Assembly: GCF_030363035.1 (NCBI RefSeq)
Contig: NZ_JAUCMN010000010.1
Coordinates: 62,001 to 126,000 of the forward strand
Direction: 5' to 3'
Source of the DNA: Curtobacterium caseinilyticum
GTDB lineage: Bacteria; Actinomycetota; Actinomycetes; Actinomycetales; Microbacteriaceae
DNA: 64,000 nt
Shown: positions 36,086 through 47,624 of the stretch, piece by piece
Layout of the letters: every line of letters begins with the position of its first letter
How positions within the stretch are numbered: position 1 is the stretch's first letter
Position numbers and translations under genes: made by a program
Notes under the pieces: model-generated
Seen by the model: the letters and a program-made list of their open reading frames with translations, nothing else
Told to the model about the DNA's origin: nothing
Database searches by the model: none

Positions 36086-37764
36086 TGCGCGCACGACTCC
36101 GCACCGTGGTCGCGACGGCGCTCGCGGCACTCACCGTCGTCGCGCTGACCGCCTGCGCGGCGATCCCGACGGGTGGTGGCGTCCGCACCGGCCAGTCGAT
36201 CAAGGACGAGTCCATCTCCGGTGTGGACTACCGTCCGGACAGCCCGGTGCCCGGTGCCGACCAGACCGCGATCCTGCGCGGGTTCGTCGCCGCCGGCACC
36301 GGCGCCCAGGACGACTACGAGATCGCGCGCGCGTTCCTGGCGAAGGGCTTCGCCTCGCAGTGGGACCCGCGTCGCAGCGTCACGGTCCTGCAGGGGAGCG
36401 GCACCGTCGACCGGGTGGCCGAGCGCGAGCTGACGTACACGCTCACCGCGAGCGCCACGGTGGACGCCGACGGCGAGTACACGCAGGCCGTGCGCCCGAC
36501 CACGTCGACCCTGACCTTCCAGTTCGTCCGGGAGGACGGCGAGTGGCGCATCGCCTCCGCCCCGGACGGCATCATCCTGACGCCGGTCAGCTTCCGGTCC
36601 GTGTTCCAGCAGCACGCCCTGTACTTCTTCGACCCGACGAACACCTTCCTCGTGCCCGACGAACGCTGGTTCCTCGCCCGCTCCTCGACGAGCACGCGCA
36701 TCGCCAGCGCCTTGCTCGCCGGTCCCTCGGACTGGCTCAGGGGTGCCGTCGTGACGGCGTTCCCCGAGGGCACGCAGCTGTCGCTCAACGCCGTCACGAT
36801 CGAGAACGGCACCGCCGTCGTGGACCTGTCCACCGACGCACTCCGCTCGAGCAACGACGACAAGCAGCGGATGCGTGAGCAGTTGGCCCGCTCGCTCGCC
36901 TCGGTCGCGTCGGTGTCGTCGGTCTCGATCACCTTCGAGGGGGCGACCTACAGCGCTTCCCGCCCGGACGGCACGCCGGCGAAGGTGAACCCGGACGTCG
37001 ACCCCCGCCCGCTCGTCGACCGCAAGGACCAGGTCGGCCACGCCACGACGAACGGCAAGGTCGCGACGCTCGGTGGTGACACGAGCGCGACGATCGCCGC
37101 GCTCGACCCCACCTCGTTCTCGCTCTCGGCGTCCGGGTCCGTCGCAGTCGTCGGCAACGCCAGCGGCGTCGTGGTCGTGCGGGGACGCGACGCCACCCGT
37201 GTCGACGCGACCGACGACCTCGTCCCCCCGACGATCGACGACCTCGGGTTCGTCTGGGTCGGCCGCGAGGGCGACACCAGCCGTGTGACGGCCTACGGCC
37301 TCGGCGGCGATCCGCACCAGGTCGCCACGAAGCTGCCCCGCGGTTCGCTGGTCGCGTTCCAGGTCTCCCGCGACTCCACGCGGGCGCTCGCGCTCATCGA
37401 GACCGCGGACGGTCCGGCGCTCTACGTCATGGCGATCGTGCGCGGGGACGACCGCACGCCGACGACGCTCGGCCCCGCGGTCCGGGTGCAGGCCGCGTCC
37501 GGACGCGCGGTCGGTGCGGCCTGGGTCAACGACAGCGACGTGGTGTCGGTCGGCCAGACGGACTCCGGCACCGAGGTGGTCCGCTCGACGGTCGGCGGGC
37601 AGTCGACGACCCTGCCGGAACCGGACGGGAGCGCGCGGTCGGTCACCGGGGGGAGCGGCGGGTCGATCCTGCTCCGCATGTCCGACGGCTCGGTGCTGCA
37701 GTCGACCGGTGGACGCTGGGACACGACGGGCGTGACCGCGGACGTGCTCGGCACGCAGCGCTGA
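36085..37764 (+). CDS. lpqB: Lipoprotein LpqB, GerMN domain plus beta-propeller
   Basis: 559 aa. Lipoprotein signal with lipobox LTAC and Cys24, so the protein is anchored outside the membrane. Residues about 170-300 form a GerMN domain (NTFLVPDERWFLARSSTSTR, SALLAGPSDWLRGAV, NGTAVVDLSTDAL). Residues about 330-550 are the LpqB beta-propeller (SLSASGSVAVVGN, PTIDDLGFVWVGREGD, AAWVNDSDVVSVGQTDS). In Actinobacteria LpqB interacts with MtrB and tunes signalling. ATG at 36085 overlaps the mtrB stop (TGATG). Confidence 0.96.
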   Translation: MRARLRTVVATALAALTVVALTACAAIPTGGGVRTGQSIKDESISGVDYRPDSPVPGADQTAILRGFVAAGTGAQDDYEIARAFLAKGFASQWDPRRSVTVLQGSGTVDRVAERELTYTLTASATVDADGEYTQAVRPTTSTLTFQFVREDGEWRIASAPDGIILTPVSFRSVFQQHALYFFDPTNTFLVPDERWFLARSSTSTRIASALLAGPSDWLRGAVVTAFPEGTQLSLNAVTIENGTAVVDLSTDALRSSNDDKQRMREQLARSLASVASVSSVSITFEGATYSASRPDGTPAKVNPDVDPRPLVDRKDQVGHATTNGKVATLGGDTSATIAALDPTSFSLSASGSVAVVGNASGVVVVRGRDATRVDATDDLVPPTIDDLGFVWVGREGDTSRVTAYGLGGDPHQVATKLPRGSLVAFQVSRDSTRALALIETADGPALYVMAIVRGDDRTPTTLGPAVRVQAASGRAVGAAWVNDSDVVSVGQTDSGTEVVRSTVGGQSTTLPEPDGSARSVTGGSGGSILLRMSDGSVLQSTGGRWDTTGVTADVLGTQR

Positions 37765-37814
37765 AGCGGCTCGCGCTCGTCCTGCACAGCAGGCACGGCC
37801 AGGAGGCCCGTCCA

Positions 37815-37851
37815 CCGGCCGCCCCGCCGCCGCGGGCGGGCGCGTGGCCGG
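37815..37851. terminator. Nested GC hairpin after lpqB
   Basis: CCGGCC (37815-37820) with GGCCGG (37846-37851), enclosing CCCGCC / GGCGGG (37823-37828 with 37835-37840). It ends the mtrA-mtrB-lpqB unit, though it also overlaps the region just before comF. Confidence 0.45.
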
Positions 37852-37867
37852 CTGCGAGCGTCGGTGC

Positions 37868-38863
37868 ATGTCCCGTACGACGCCTCCCGTCCCCAGCGCC
37901 CCGCCTGGCGCCCCGCCCGGCTCCGCCCCGCCCGGCTCCGCCCCGCCCGGCTCCGCCCCGACCGGCCCGCTCCCGGTGGAGTCCCGCGCAGGCAGCGTGC
38001 GGGACCGACCGTGGGTCGACGCGGTCCTCGCCGTGCTCGGACTCGTCCTGCCCGTCTCGTGCGTCGGCTGCGGCGCACCGGACCGTGCGGTGTGCCCGAG
38101 GTGCCGCGCGGACCTCGACGCCCGGCCCCTGCGCACCCGACTCGTCGCGGGCGTCCGGCTCGACGCCGCCTTCGCGTACGAGGGCCTGGTGCGGACCCTG
38201 GTCCTCGAGCTGAAGCTGCGCGGTCGGACCGACCTCGCCCCGGTGCTGGCCGCCAGGTTCGGGGTGCTCGTGCGCCGGGCGCTGGCCGCTTCCCCGGGCG
38301 CGGTGCTCGTCCGCGTCCCACCCTCGCGGAGCGGTGCCCGACGCCGCGGGTTCGACCCCGTCGTCCTGCTGCTGCGGCGGTCCCGGCCGGGGGCGCCGGG
38401 TGGACGGGCCCCGTCCGCGACCGTACCGACCCGGGAGCGGCCGGTGGCGGTGTACGGGTCGCTGCCGAGTGGCCGGGGGCTGCCGGGTGGCCGGAGGCTG
38501 CCGGGTGGCCGGGGGCTGCCGGTGGAGCGGGCCCTGCCGCTGCGCTGGTCGCTGCCCTTGGCCGGGGCGCGCACGCTGCGTCGGGTCCGCCGACCTGCTG
38601 CGTCCGTGCCGACCGCTCCCGGACCGTCCCCGAGCGTGCCGCCGGCGGGTGCGTCGTCCCACGGACAGAAGGAGCGCACGGCGCTGGAACGCGTCGAGGC
38701 GACCGTCGGCACGTTGCGCGCCTGCGGGGTGCAGGGCCGCGACGTCGTCGTCATCGACGACGTCGTGACCACCGGCGTCACGATGGCCGAGGCGGTCCGG
38801 GCGGTCCGCGCCGCGGGCGGCCGGGTGGTGCGGTGCGTGGCGCTCGCCGAGGTCGAGGAGTGA
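37868..38863 (+). CDS. ComF family phosphoribosyltransferase-like protein, with low-complexity insertion
   Basis: 331 aa, against about 230-250 for most ComF proteins. It has a zinc-ribbon-like CVGCGAPDRAVCPRC, the PRTase N-terminal part ending PPSRSGARRRGFDPV, and the PRPP-binding loop DVVVIDDVVTTGVTMAEAV. Two parts are odd: the N-terminus carries PPGSA repeats (a 15-base tandem unit around 37916-37965), and the PRTase core is split by roughly 60 Gly/Pro/Arg-rich residues including LPGGRRLPGGRGLP. ComF relatives are linked to DNA uptake; here it is in the conserved position between lpqB and hpf. Start ATG at 37868; weak RBS. Confidence 0.85.
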   Translation: MSRTTPPVPSAPPGAPPGSAPPGSAPPGSAPTGPLPVESRAGSVRDRPWVDAVLAVLGLVLPVSCVGCGAPDRAVCPRCRADLDARPLRTRLVAGVRLDAAFAYEGLVRTLVLELKLRGRTDLAPVLAARFGVLVRRALAASPGAVLVRVPPSRSGARRRGFDPVVLLLRRSRPGAPGGRAPSATVPTRERPVAVYGSLPSGRGLPGGRRLPGGRGLPVERALPLRWSLPLAGARTLRRVRRPAASVPTAPGPSPSVPPAGASSHGQKERTALERVEATVGTLRACGVQGRDVVVIDDVVTTGVTMAEAVRAVRAAGGRVVRCVALAEVEE

Positions 38864-38942
38864 ACCCCCGGTGTCGGCTGAGTGTCCGGTGGGTGTCCGT
38901 CCGACCCGCCGGTGGGCGGTGACGCGGTGCGGTGCCGGGGTC

Positions 38943-38948
38943 TAGCCT
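38943..38948 (+). promoter_or_regulatory. -10 box (TAGCCT) of hpf
   Basis: TAGCCT 65 bases before the hpf ATG, in the 150-base spacer after comF; the gene has an RBS (GGGAG), so the transcript has a leader. Confidence 0.4.
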
Positions 38949-39013
38949 CGCGGCAAGGCGTTCGGGATCGCCGGATGGAGGCGACGCGCCGGAGTACGGA
39001 TGGGAGCCGCCAC

Positions 39014-39742
39014 ATGGACGTGACGATCACAGGACGGAACGTCGGGGTCACCGATCGATTCCGCACCTACGTCGAACAGAAGTCCGAGAAGATCGACGTG
39101 CTCGCCGACCGCGCCCTCGCCTTCGAGGTGCGCCTCAGCCGCCACAACGAGAAGTCCGGCGGCAGCGGTGGCGAGGACCGCGTCGAACTGACGCTGATCG
39201 GCCCCGGGCCCCTCGTGCGGGCCGAGTCCGCTGCATCGGACAAGTACGCGGCCTTCGACCTGGCGTTCGCGCGCATCACCGAGCGTCTCCGCCGGGCTCG
39301 CGACCGCCGCAAGGTGCACCGTGGTCGGCACCGCCCGACGTCCGTCGCCGAGGCCGCCGGCAGCGGGTTCGAGCACATGGACGTCACCCCGGCCGACGGA
39401 CGGCTGATCGAGACCGTCGCGACGGGTGCGGTGCCCGTGGTCGAGGAGGCCCACGAGGACGACACCGAGGTCTACTCGCCCGTGGTCATCCGGCACAAGG
39501 TCTTCCAGGAGGCCCCGATGACCGTCGACGACGCGCTCTACCGCATGGAGCTCGTCGGCCACGACTTCTACCTGTTCGTGGACCAGGAGACCCACCGTCC
39601 GAGCGTCGTGTACCGCCGCAAGGGTTGGGACTACGGCGTCATCGGCATCGACGACGGCACCACCGGTGCCGGGCCGACCGGAGCCGAGGACGCGGACGCG
39701 AACGCGGACGTCGCAGCGTCGCGCTCCGCCGCGATCGCCTAG
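39014..39742 (+). CDS. hpf: Ribosome hibernation promoting factor, long form
   Basis: 242 aa. The N-terminal S30AE/YfiA domain (residues 1-110) starts MDVTITGRNVGVTDRFRTYV and binds the 30S decoding region. An approximately 60-residue linker leads to the C-terminal dimerisation domain (YSPVVIRHKVFQEAPMTVDD, ALYRMELVGHDFYLFVD), which pairs two ribosomes into 100S dimers in stationary phase. The tail is Ala/Asp-rich. ATG at 39014 has GGGAG 8-12 bases upstream. In mycobacteria the homologue is likewise between the comF gene and secA1. Confidence 0.95.
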   Translation: MDVTITGRNVGVTDRFRTYVEQKSEKIDVLADRALAFEVRLSRHNEKSGGSGGEDRVELTLIGPGPLVRAESAASDKYAAFDLAFARITERLRRARDRRKVHRGRHRPTSVAEAAGSGFEHMDVTPADGRLIETVATGAVPVVEEAHEDDTEVYSPVVIRHKVFQEAPMTVDDALYRMELVGHDFYLFVDQETHRPSVVYRRKGWDYGVIGIDDGTTGAGPTGAEDADANADVAASRSAAIA

Positions 39743-39755
39743 CCGCTCCGGCAGC

Positions 39756-39792
39756 ACGGGTGCGCGGGGTCGGTCCGGCCGCGCGCACCCGT
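39756..39792. terminator. Hairpin terminator after hpf
   Basis: 11-base stem ACGGGTGCGCG (39756-39766) with CGCGCACCCGT (39782-39792), 15-base loop, 14 bases after the stop. Confidence 0.7.
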
Positions 39793-39824
39793 CACGCTCC
39801 CAGCGGCGCCGTCCGCCGGGTTGC

Positions 39825-39830
39825 TAGCAT
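39825..39830 (+). promoter_or_regulatory. -10 box (TAGCAT) of secA
   Basis: TAGCAT 55 bases before the secA GTG, just after the hpf terminator. Confidence 0.5.
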
Positions 39831-39885
39831 GACTGGCTGTTCGGATCGCGCAGGTCGCGCGCGACGACCCCCGTAAGGAGCTCAC

Positions 39886-42669
<2,784 letters not shown>

Positions 42670-42679
42670 CGCCACCACA

Positions 42680-42729
42680 GGACGGACGGGAGGCGCGGTG
42701 CCGGCTGGCACCGCGCCTCCCGTCTGTCC
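42680..42729. repeat. Dispersed palindrome copy 2, 50 bp; probable bidirectional terminator
   Basis: Arms of 25 bases around GGTGCCGGCTGGCACC, centre 42704/42705, with two mismatches, both of the G:T type on one strand. Located between the converging stops of secA (42669) and the Rv3235-like gene (42764). Confidence 0.9.
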
Positions 42730-42763
42730 GGCCTCGCCCGGACGCCGCGGTGCCGGACGCAGC

Positions 42764-43285
42764 TCAGAGCACGCCCACGGCGGTGGCACGCCACCGGCCC
42801 TGCCGGAGCTCCAGTCGGAGCGCCACCGCCCGGGCATGACTGCGCGTGTGCACCACCACGGCGGCCTCGGCCACACCGGGGGCCGGTTCGCAGACGACGA
42901 CGCTGCCGACCTGCAGCGCGGGGCGGGCACGTGAGCGTTCGCCGAGCGAACGAGCCCGGGCCGCGAGCGCCGCACGCTGGAGCAGGTGTCGCTGGACGTC
43001 CTCGGTGACCCACCGGGCGATGCTGTCGACCTCGCGTCCGCCGGTGAGGACCTCGACGACGCACAGGCCCAGCGCTCGCGCGGTCACTCGCGCGTCCGGC
43101 GCCGCTCGCGCGTCCGCCACCGCTCGCGCCTCCGGCACCGCTGGCGCGGCCCCCTCGGCCGGACCGTCGGCCTCGGCCCGTGGTGCTCCCGGCTCGATCG
43201 TCCTCCCGGACAGTGGGACGAGCGCCCGCCGCGCGGGCTCCCGTTCGTCGTCGTCCGCGATCGGACGTGCCTCTCCTGCCGCCAT
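42764..43285 (-). CDS. Rv3235 family protein
   Basis: 173 aa. The N-terminal 80 residues are Ala/Arg/Glu-rich with an ARAVADARAAPDARVTARA repeat and are probably disordered. The C-terminal 90 residues (EVLTGGREVDSIARWVTEDV, QRHLLQRAALAARARS, VVVCEPAPGVAEAAVVVHTR, RAVALRLELRQGRWRATAV) match the Rv3235 family, whose function is unknown and which sits close to secA1 in mycobacteria. Start ATG at 43285 follows GGAGGGGAC. Divergent from the sensor kinase gene. Confidence 0.78.
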   Translation of the reverse strand: MAAGEARPIADDDEREPARRALVPLSGRTIEPGAPRAEADGPAEGAAPAVPEARAVADARAAPDARVTARALGLCVVEVLTGGREVDSIARWVTEDVQRHLLQRAALAARARSLGERSRARPALQVGSVVVCEPAPGVAEAAVVVHTRSHARAVALRLELRQGRWRATAVGVL

Positions 43286-43345
43286 GTCCCCTCCGCCCCC
43301 GAGCGTACGGATGAACAGAACATGTGAAATACGGATGGTGACGTG

Positions 43346-43388
43346 CTGTGGAGGAGCGACGCTGTCCACAGTGCAGCGCACCTAGAAT
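43346..43388 (+). promoter_or_regulatory. Promoter of the pdtaS-like kinase with inverted repeat
   Basis: TAGAAT (43383-43388) lies 6 bases before the GTG at 43395 with no RBS. Upstream, CTGTGGA (43346-43352) and TCCACAG (43365-43371) form a 7-base inverted repeat in the -35 area, a possible operator. Confidence 0.5.
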
Positions 43389-43394
43389 TGCCGG

Positions 43395-44900
43395 GTGTCG
43401 ACCCTCAGTGACCTCGTCCTCGCGCAAGGCCGATCCTCCGAAGCGGACGTGGAGTGGCTCCACCTGCTCGTGGGGGACTGGCAGCTCCTCGCCGACCTGT
43501 CCTTCGCCGACATGGTCCTGTGGGTACCGACCGCCGAGGACGGTTCGTTCGTGGCCGTCGCGCACGCCCGACCGAGTTCGGCGGCGACGCTGTTCTACCG
43601 CGACATCGTCGGGCAGGAGATCCGCGAGGAGTGGCGCGACCAGGTGACCCGGTGCTTCGCGAGTGCCACGGTCGTGGACTCCGCCGAGCCGGACTGGTAC
43701 GAGGACACCCCGACCCGTGTCCGGGCGATCCCGGTGCTCCGCCGTCTCAGCGCGAACAGCGCCGAGACCACCGACCGGCCGATCGCCGTCGTCACCCGGC
43801 ACTCGAACCAGGACGAGATGCGGACCCCGAGCCGCCAGGAGCTGAACTTCACCGCGAGCGCGAACGACCTGTTCGGCATGATCGCGACCGGCGACTTCCC
43901 GGACCTGGGCGCCCCCGCTGGCCCGCGTCGCGGCGCGCCCCGCGCGAGCGACGGTCTGCTGCGGCTGGACACGAACGGCACCGTGACCTTCGCGAGCCCG
44001 AACGGCCTGAGTGCGTTCAACCGCATGGGCTTCGAGGGTGAGCTCGAGCGGAAGTCGCTCGCCGAGGTCACCACCGAGCTCATCGGCGCGAAGCTCGACG
44101 TCGACGAGTCCCTGCCGCTCGTCGTCACGGGCCGCGCACCGTGGCGGGCCGACGTCGAGGCGAAGGGCGTGACGGTGTCCCTCCGGTCGATCCCGCTGCG
44201 CGACCACGGTGAGCGGATCGGAGCGATCGTGCTCTGCCGCGACGTGACCGAGCTCCGGCACCAGGAGCGCGAGCTCATCACCAAGGACGCGACGATCCGC
44301 GAGATCCACCACCGCGTCAAGAACAACCTGCAGACCGTGGCGTCGCTGCTGCGCATCCAGGCCCGCCGCACCCACTCCGACGAGGCCCGGACGTCCCTGC
44401 AGAACGCGATGCGTCGTGTCGCGGCCATCGCGGTCGTGCACGACACCCTCTCGACGGGCCTCAGCCAGAACGTCGACTTCGACGAGGTGTTCGACTCGGT
44501 GCTCAAGCTCGTCACCGAGGTCGCCGCGTCGCACAACACGACGGTGCGGCCGAAGAAGACCGGCGAGTTCGGCGTGCTGCCGTCCGAGGCCGCCACTCCG
44601 CTCGCCCTCGGGCTCACCGAGCTCGTGACCAACGCGGTCGAGCACGGGCTCGACGGGCGGGACGGCGAGGTGGAGATCGTGGCCGAGCGTGCCGACGACC
44701 ACCTCGACATCCAGGTCCGCGACAACGGCGTGGGGCTGCCGGAGGGCAAGGTCGGCTCGGGGCTCGGCACGCAGATCGTCCGGACGCTCATCCAGGGCGA
44801 GCTCGGCGGCACGATCGACTGGCACACGCTGACCGGCAGCGGCACCGAGGTCACCATCACGATCCCGTTCCGCTGGCTCACGGCCGCGGCTCCGGCGTAG
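43395..44900 (+). CDS. pdtaS: Cytosolic sensor histidine kinase, PdtaS-like (HisKA_2)
   Basis: 501 aa with no membrane segment. N-terminal GAF-like region (residues about 10-135, DMVLWVPTAEDGSFVAVAHA), PAS-like region about 190-290 (TNGTVTFASPNGLSAFNRMG), then HisKA_2 with the phospho-His motif REIHHRVKNNLQTVASLL (His305/His306), and HATPase with GLTELVTNAVEHGL (N box), DNGVGLPEG and GSGLGTQIVR. This matches actinobacterial PdtaS (Rv3220c), which signals to the RNA-binding antiterminator PdtaR and is next to whiB1 as here. No pdtaR gene lies in the window. Leaderless promoter fixes the GTG start. Confidence 0.92.
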   Translation: MSTLSDLVLAQGRSSEADVEWLHLLVGDWQLLADLSFADMVLWVPTAEDGSFVAVAHARPSSAATLFYRDIVGQEIREEWRDQVTRCFASATVVDSAEPDWYEDTPTRVRAIPVLRRLSANSAETTDRPIAVVTRHSNQDEMRTPSRQELNFTASANDLFGMIATGDFPDLGAPAGPRRGAPRASDGLLRLDTNGTVTFASPNGLSAFNRMGFEGELERKSLAEVTTELIGAKLDVDESLPLVVTGRAPWRADVEAKGVTVSLRSIPLRDHGERIGAIVLCRDVTELRHQERELITKDATIREIHHRVKNNLQTVASLLRIQARRTHSDEARTSLQNAMRRVAAIAVVHDTLSTGLSQNVDFDEVFDSVLKLVTEVAASHNTTVRPKKTGEFGVLPSEAATPLALGLTELVTNAVEHGLDGRDGEVEIVAERADDHLDIQVRDNGVGLPEGKVGSGLGTQIVRTLIQGELGGTIDWHTLTGSGTEVTITIPFRWLTAAAPA

Positions 44901-44914
44901 CGGGACGTTCACAC

Positions 44915-44960
44915 ACGACGACGCCCGCCGCTCCCCGGGGGGAGCGACGGGCGTCGTCGT
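44915..44960. terminator. Bidirectional hairpin terminator (pdtaS / whiB1)
   Basis: Long stem: ACGACGACGCCCG (44915-44927) with CGGGCGTCGTCGT (44948-44960), continued inward by CGCTCCCC / GGGGAGCG after one mismatch. Lies between the converging stops at 44900 and 44974. Confidence 0.85.
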
Positions 44961-44973
44961 CAGGCGTGCTGCG

Positions 44974-45222
44974 TCAGGAGGCGCGGCGGGCGCGGGCGGC
45001 GCGGCGCTTCAGCGCACGACGCTCGTCCTCGCTCAGACCGCCCCAGACACCGGAGTCCTGGTTGTTCTCGAGGGCGTACTGCAGGCACATCTCGGTGACG
45101 GTGCACCGCGCACACACCGACTTGGCCTTCTCGATCTGGTCGACGGCGGGTCCGGTGTTCCCGACGGGGAAGAAGAGCTCGGGGTCCGCGGTGAGGCAGG
45201 CTGCCTGGTCACGCCAGTCCAT
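44974..45222 (-). CDS. whiB1: WhiB-family iron-sulfur transcriptional regulator WhiB1
   Basis: 82 aa, the compact WhiB1 form. Cluster cysteines C9, C37, C40 and C46 (ACLTADPELFF, VCARCTVTEMC), the turn GVWGGLSEDERRALKRR and a basic C-terminus. WhiB1 is the essential, nitric-oxide-sensitive member that binds sigma-A domain 4. Start ATG at 45222 with GGAG 8 bases upstream. Next to the pdtaS-like gene, as in mycobacteria (Rv3219/Rv3220c). The 256-base upstream region is unusually AT-rich for this genome and probably carries extended control. Confidence 0.95.
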   Translation of the reverse strand: MDWRDQAACLTADPELFFPVGNTGPAVDQIEKAKSVCARCTVTEMCLQYALENNQDSGVWGGLSEDERRALKRRAARARRAS

Positions 45223-45478
45223 GTGTGGTGCTCCTTGATGTCGATGCTCGAACGGCAGGCCGGGGCCGCGGCTCGGGGATCGGAACGCTGGCATGCACAG
45301 GGCACGAGGGGAACCTGTGGGGGAGGCTTCCGCTGGGAGCGAGTCTGACGCCCGCTGAACGCCCGGGGGAGGAGCGTCGAACCGCGGGAGACGCACACCA
45401 CATCGTGCCGTCCAAACGACCTCCAATATCGTTCCATACTGATAGGGCCAAATCAAGGGTCCCGACTGGAGGCTTGCT
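45223..45478. promoter_or_regulatory. Divergent regulatory region, whiB1 / small membrane protein
   Basis: 256 bases without a gene. The AT-rich island at 45420-45460 holds, on the minus strand, TTGATT (45451-45456) with AACGAT 17 bases on (45428-45433) as a possible whiB1 promoter, giving a leader of about 200 bases. On the plus strand TATCGT (45427-45432) and CATACT (45435-45440) are candidate -10 boxes for the gene at 45479. Assignments are tentative. Confidence 0.4.
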
Positions 45479-45910
45479 GTGCCCGACACCACCCCGACCG
45501 GACCGCGCCCCGTCGCCGGGCGGTCGCCGGCCGTCCTCGCCCTGCTCGTCGTCGTGGGGCTCGAGGCCCTCGCGCTCGTCGTGGTGACGGTCGTCCTGCT
45601 CGTCGAGTCGATCGTCGCGCCGTCGTCGAGCATCGCCTCCGCGGTCGCGCTCACCCTGCTCAGCGCCGTCGCGGCGCTCTGGCTCGTGTCGCTGTTCATC
45701 GGCCTCCGGAACCGTCGTCCCTGGGTGCGCTCCGGCATCATCGTGTGGCAGGTCATGCAGGGCGCACTCGCGATCGGTGCCTTCCAGGGCGTCTTCCGCG
45801 TCGCCTGGGTCGGGTGGGTGCTCCTGCTGCCGGCCCTGCTCGGCCTCACCCTGGTGCTGTCGCGGCCGGTGACGGCCTCGCTCGTGCCCCGCGAGCAGCG
45901 CGACGACTGA
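45479..45910 (+). CDS. Small four-helix membrane protein, unknown function
   Basis: 143 aa. Four hydrophobic segments at about residues 18-44, 51-76, 86-106 and 108-130, with short polar loops (FIGLRNRRPWVRSG) and a charged tail PREQRDD. GTG at 45479 is preceded by GGAGG at ideal spacing. Family not recognised; similar small proteins are common in Micrococcales. Divergent from whiB1 and followed by a copy of the dispersed palindrome. Confidence 0.78.
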   Translation: MPDTTPTGPRPVAGRSPAVLALLVVVGLEALALVVVTVVLLVESIVAPSSSIASAVALTLLSAVAALWLVSLFIGLRNRRPWVRSGIIVWQVMQGALAIGAFQGVFRVAWVGWVLLLPALLGLTLVLSRPVTASLVPREQRDD

Positions 45911-45922
45911 CCGGGCCGGCGT

Positions 45923-45970
45923 GACGGACGGGAGGCCCGGTGCCAGCTGGCACCGGGCCTCCCGTCCGTC
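45923..45970. repeat. Dispersed palindrome copy 3, perfect 48 bp; probable bidirectional terminator
   Basis: Two 24-base arms, centre 45946/45947, core GGTGCCAGCTGGCACC as in copy 1 but with GGCCCGG / CCGGGCC in place of GGCGCGG / CCGCGCC: a compensatory change on both arms. Between converging stops at 45910 and 45989. Confidence 0.92.
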
Positions 45971-45988
45971 CGTCGGTCCCGCGGGCGA

Positions 45989-46459
45989 TCAGACCAGCCC
46001 GAGCTTCTTCCGCAGGCTGGCGACGTGGCCGGTGGCCTTGACGTTGTAGAGCGGCAGCTCGACGCGGCCCTCCTCGTCGACGACGATCGTCGAGCGGATG
46101 GTCCCCGTGACGATCTTCCCGTAGTTGTTCTTCTCGCCCCAGGCCGCGTAGGCGCGGTGCACCGCGAGGTCCGGGTCGCTCAGCAGCGGGAACGTGAGCG
46201 CCTGTTCGTGCTGGAAGGTCTTGAGCTTCGCCTGCTCGTCCTTCGAGACGCCGAGGACCTCGTAGCCGGCCGCCTGCAGCGACGACATGTTGTCGCGGAA
46301 GTCGCACGCCTCGGTGGTGCATCCCGGCGTCGAGGCCGCCGGGTAGAAGTACACGATGACCTTGCGCCCGCGCAGGTCGGCGAGGCTGTGCTCGACGCCG
46401 TCCTGGTCGGGGAGGGTGAAGTCGGGGGCGGTGTCGCCGGCGGCGAGACGGTCCGTCAT
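45989..46459 (-). CDS. bcp: Thioredoxin-dependent peroxiredoxin, Bcp/PrxQ type
   Basis: 156 aa. Thioredoxin fold with KVIVYFYPAASTPGCTTEAC: peroxidatic Cys47 and resolving Cys52, five residues apart as in atypical 2-Cys Bcp enzymes. GVSKDEQAKLKTFQ and FPLLSDPDLAVHRAYAAWGE are typical. Reduces hydroperoxides in the cytoplasm using thioredoxin. ATG at 46459 has AAGGAG 4-9 bases upstream; an in-frame ATG at 46501 is rejected. Divergent from tRNA-Lys. Confidence 0.96.
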   Translation of the reverse strand: MTDRLAAGDTAPDFTLPDQDGVEHSLADLRGRKVIVYFYPAASTPGCTTEACDFRDNMSSLQAAGYEVLGVSKDEQAKLKTFQHEQALTFPLLSDPDLAVHRAYAAWGEKNNYGKIVTGTIRSTIVVDEEGRVELPLYNVKATGHVASLRKKLGLV

Positions 46460-46514
46460 GGGGCTCCTTGCTGGTTCCGGTGCCCGAGTGGTCGTGAGCA
46501 CGCGAAACCCATGC

Positions 46515-46520
46515 TATTGT
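46515..46520 (+). promoter_or_regulatory. -10 box (TATTGT) of tRNA-Lys
   Basis: TATTGT, about 52 bases before the mature tRNA, in an AT-enriched stretch; a matching -35 is not obvious. Confidence 0.4.
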
Positions 46521-46572
46521 TGTTTCCCGTTGCAGCACGGAAGTGCGAGAGCGACAGACAACTGAACAGCAC

Positions 46573-47542
<970 letters not shown>

Positions 47543-47548
47543 GCACCG

Positions 47549-47554
47549 AGCGTA
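47549..47554 (-). promoter_or_regulatory. -10 box (TACGCT), leaderless yigZ
   Basis: TACGCT on the minus strand, 6 bases before the GTG at 47542. A plus-strand TACCAT at 47580-47585 is the likely -10 for the divergent regulator gene at 47625. Confidence 0.5.
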
Positions 47555-47624
47555 CCCACGGCGGGTCGGGGGCCCGCGCTACCATGACGAGCACCGCCGA
47601 CGACTGGGGAGGAGTCCGATCGAC

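Noticed and set aside
45989..46501. Longer start for bcp at 46501
   Set aside because: The ATG at 46459 has an ideal AAGGAG, and the extra 14 residues would overlap the tRNA promoter region.
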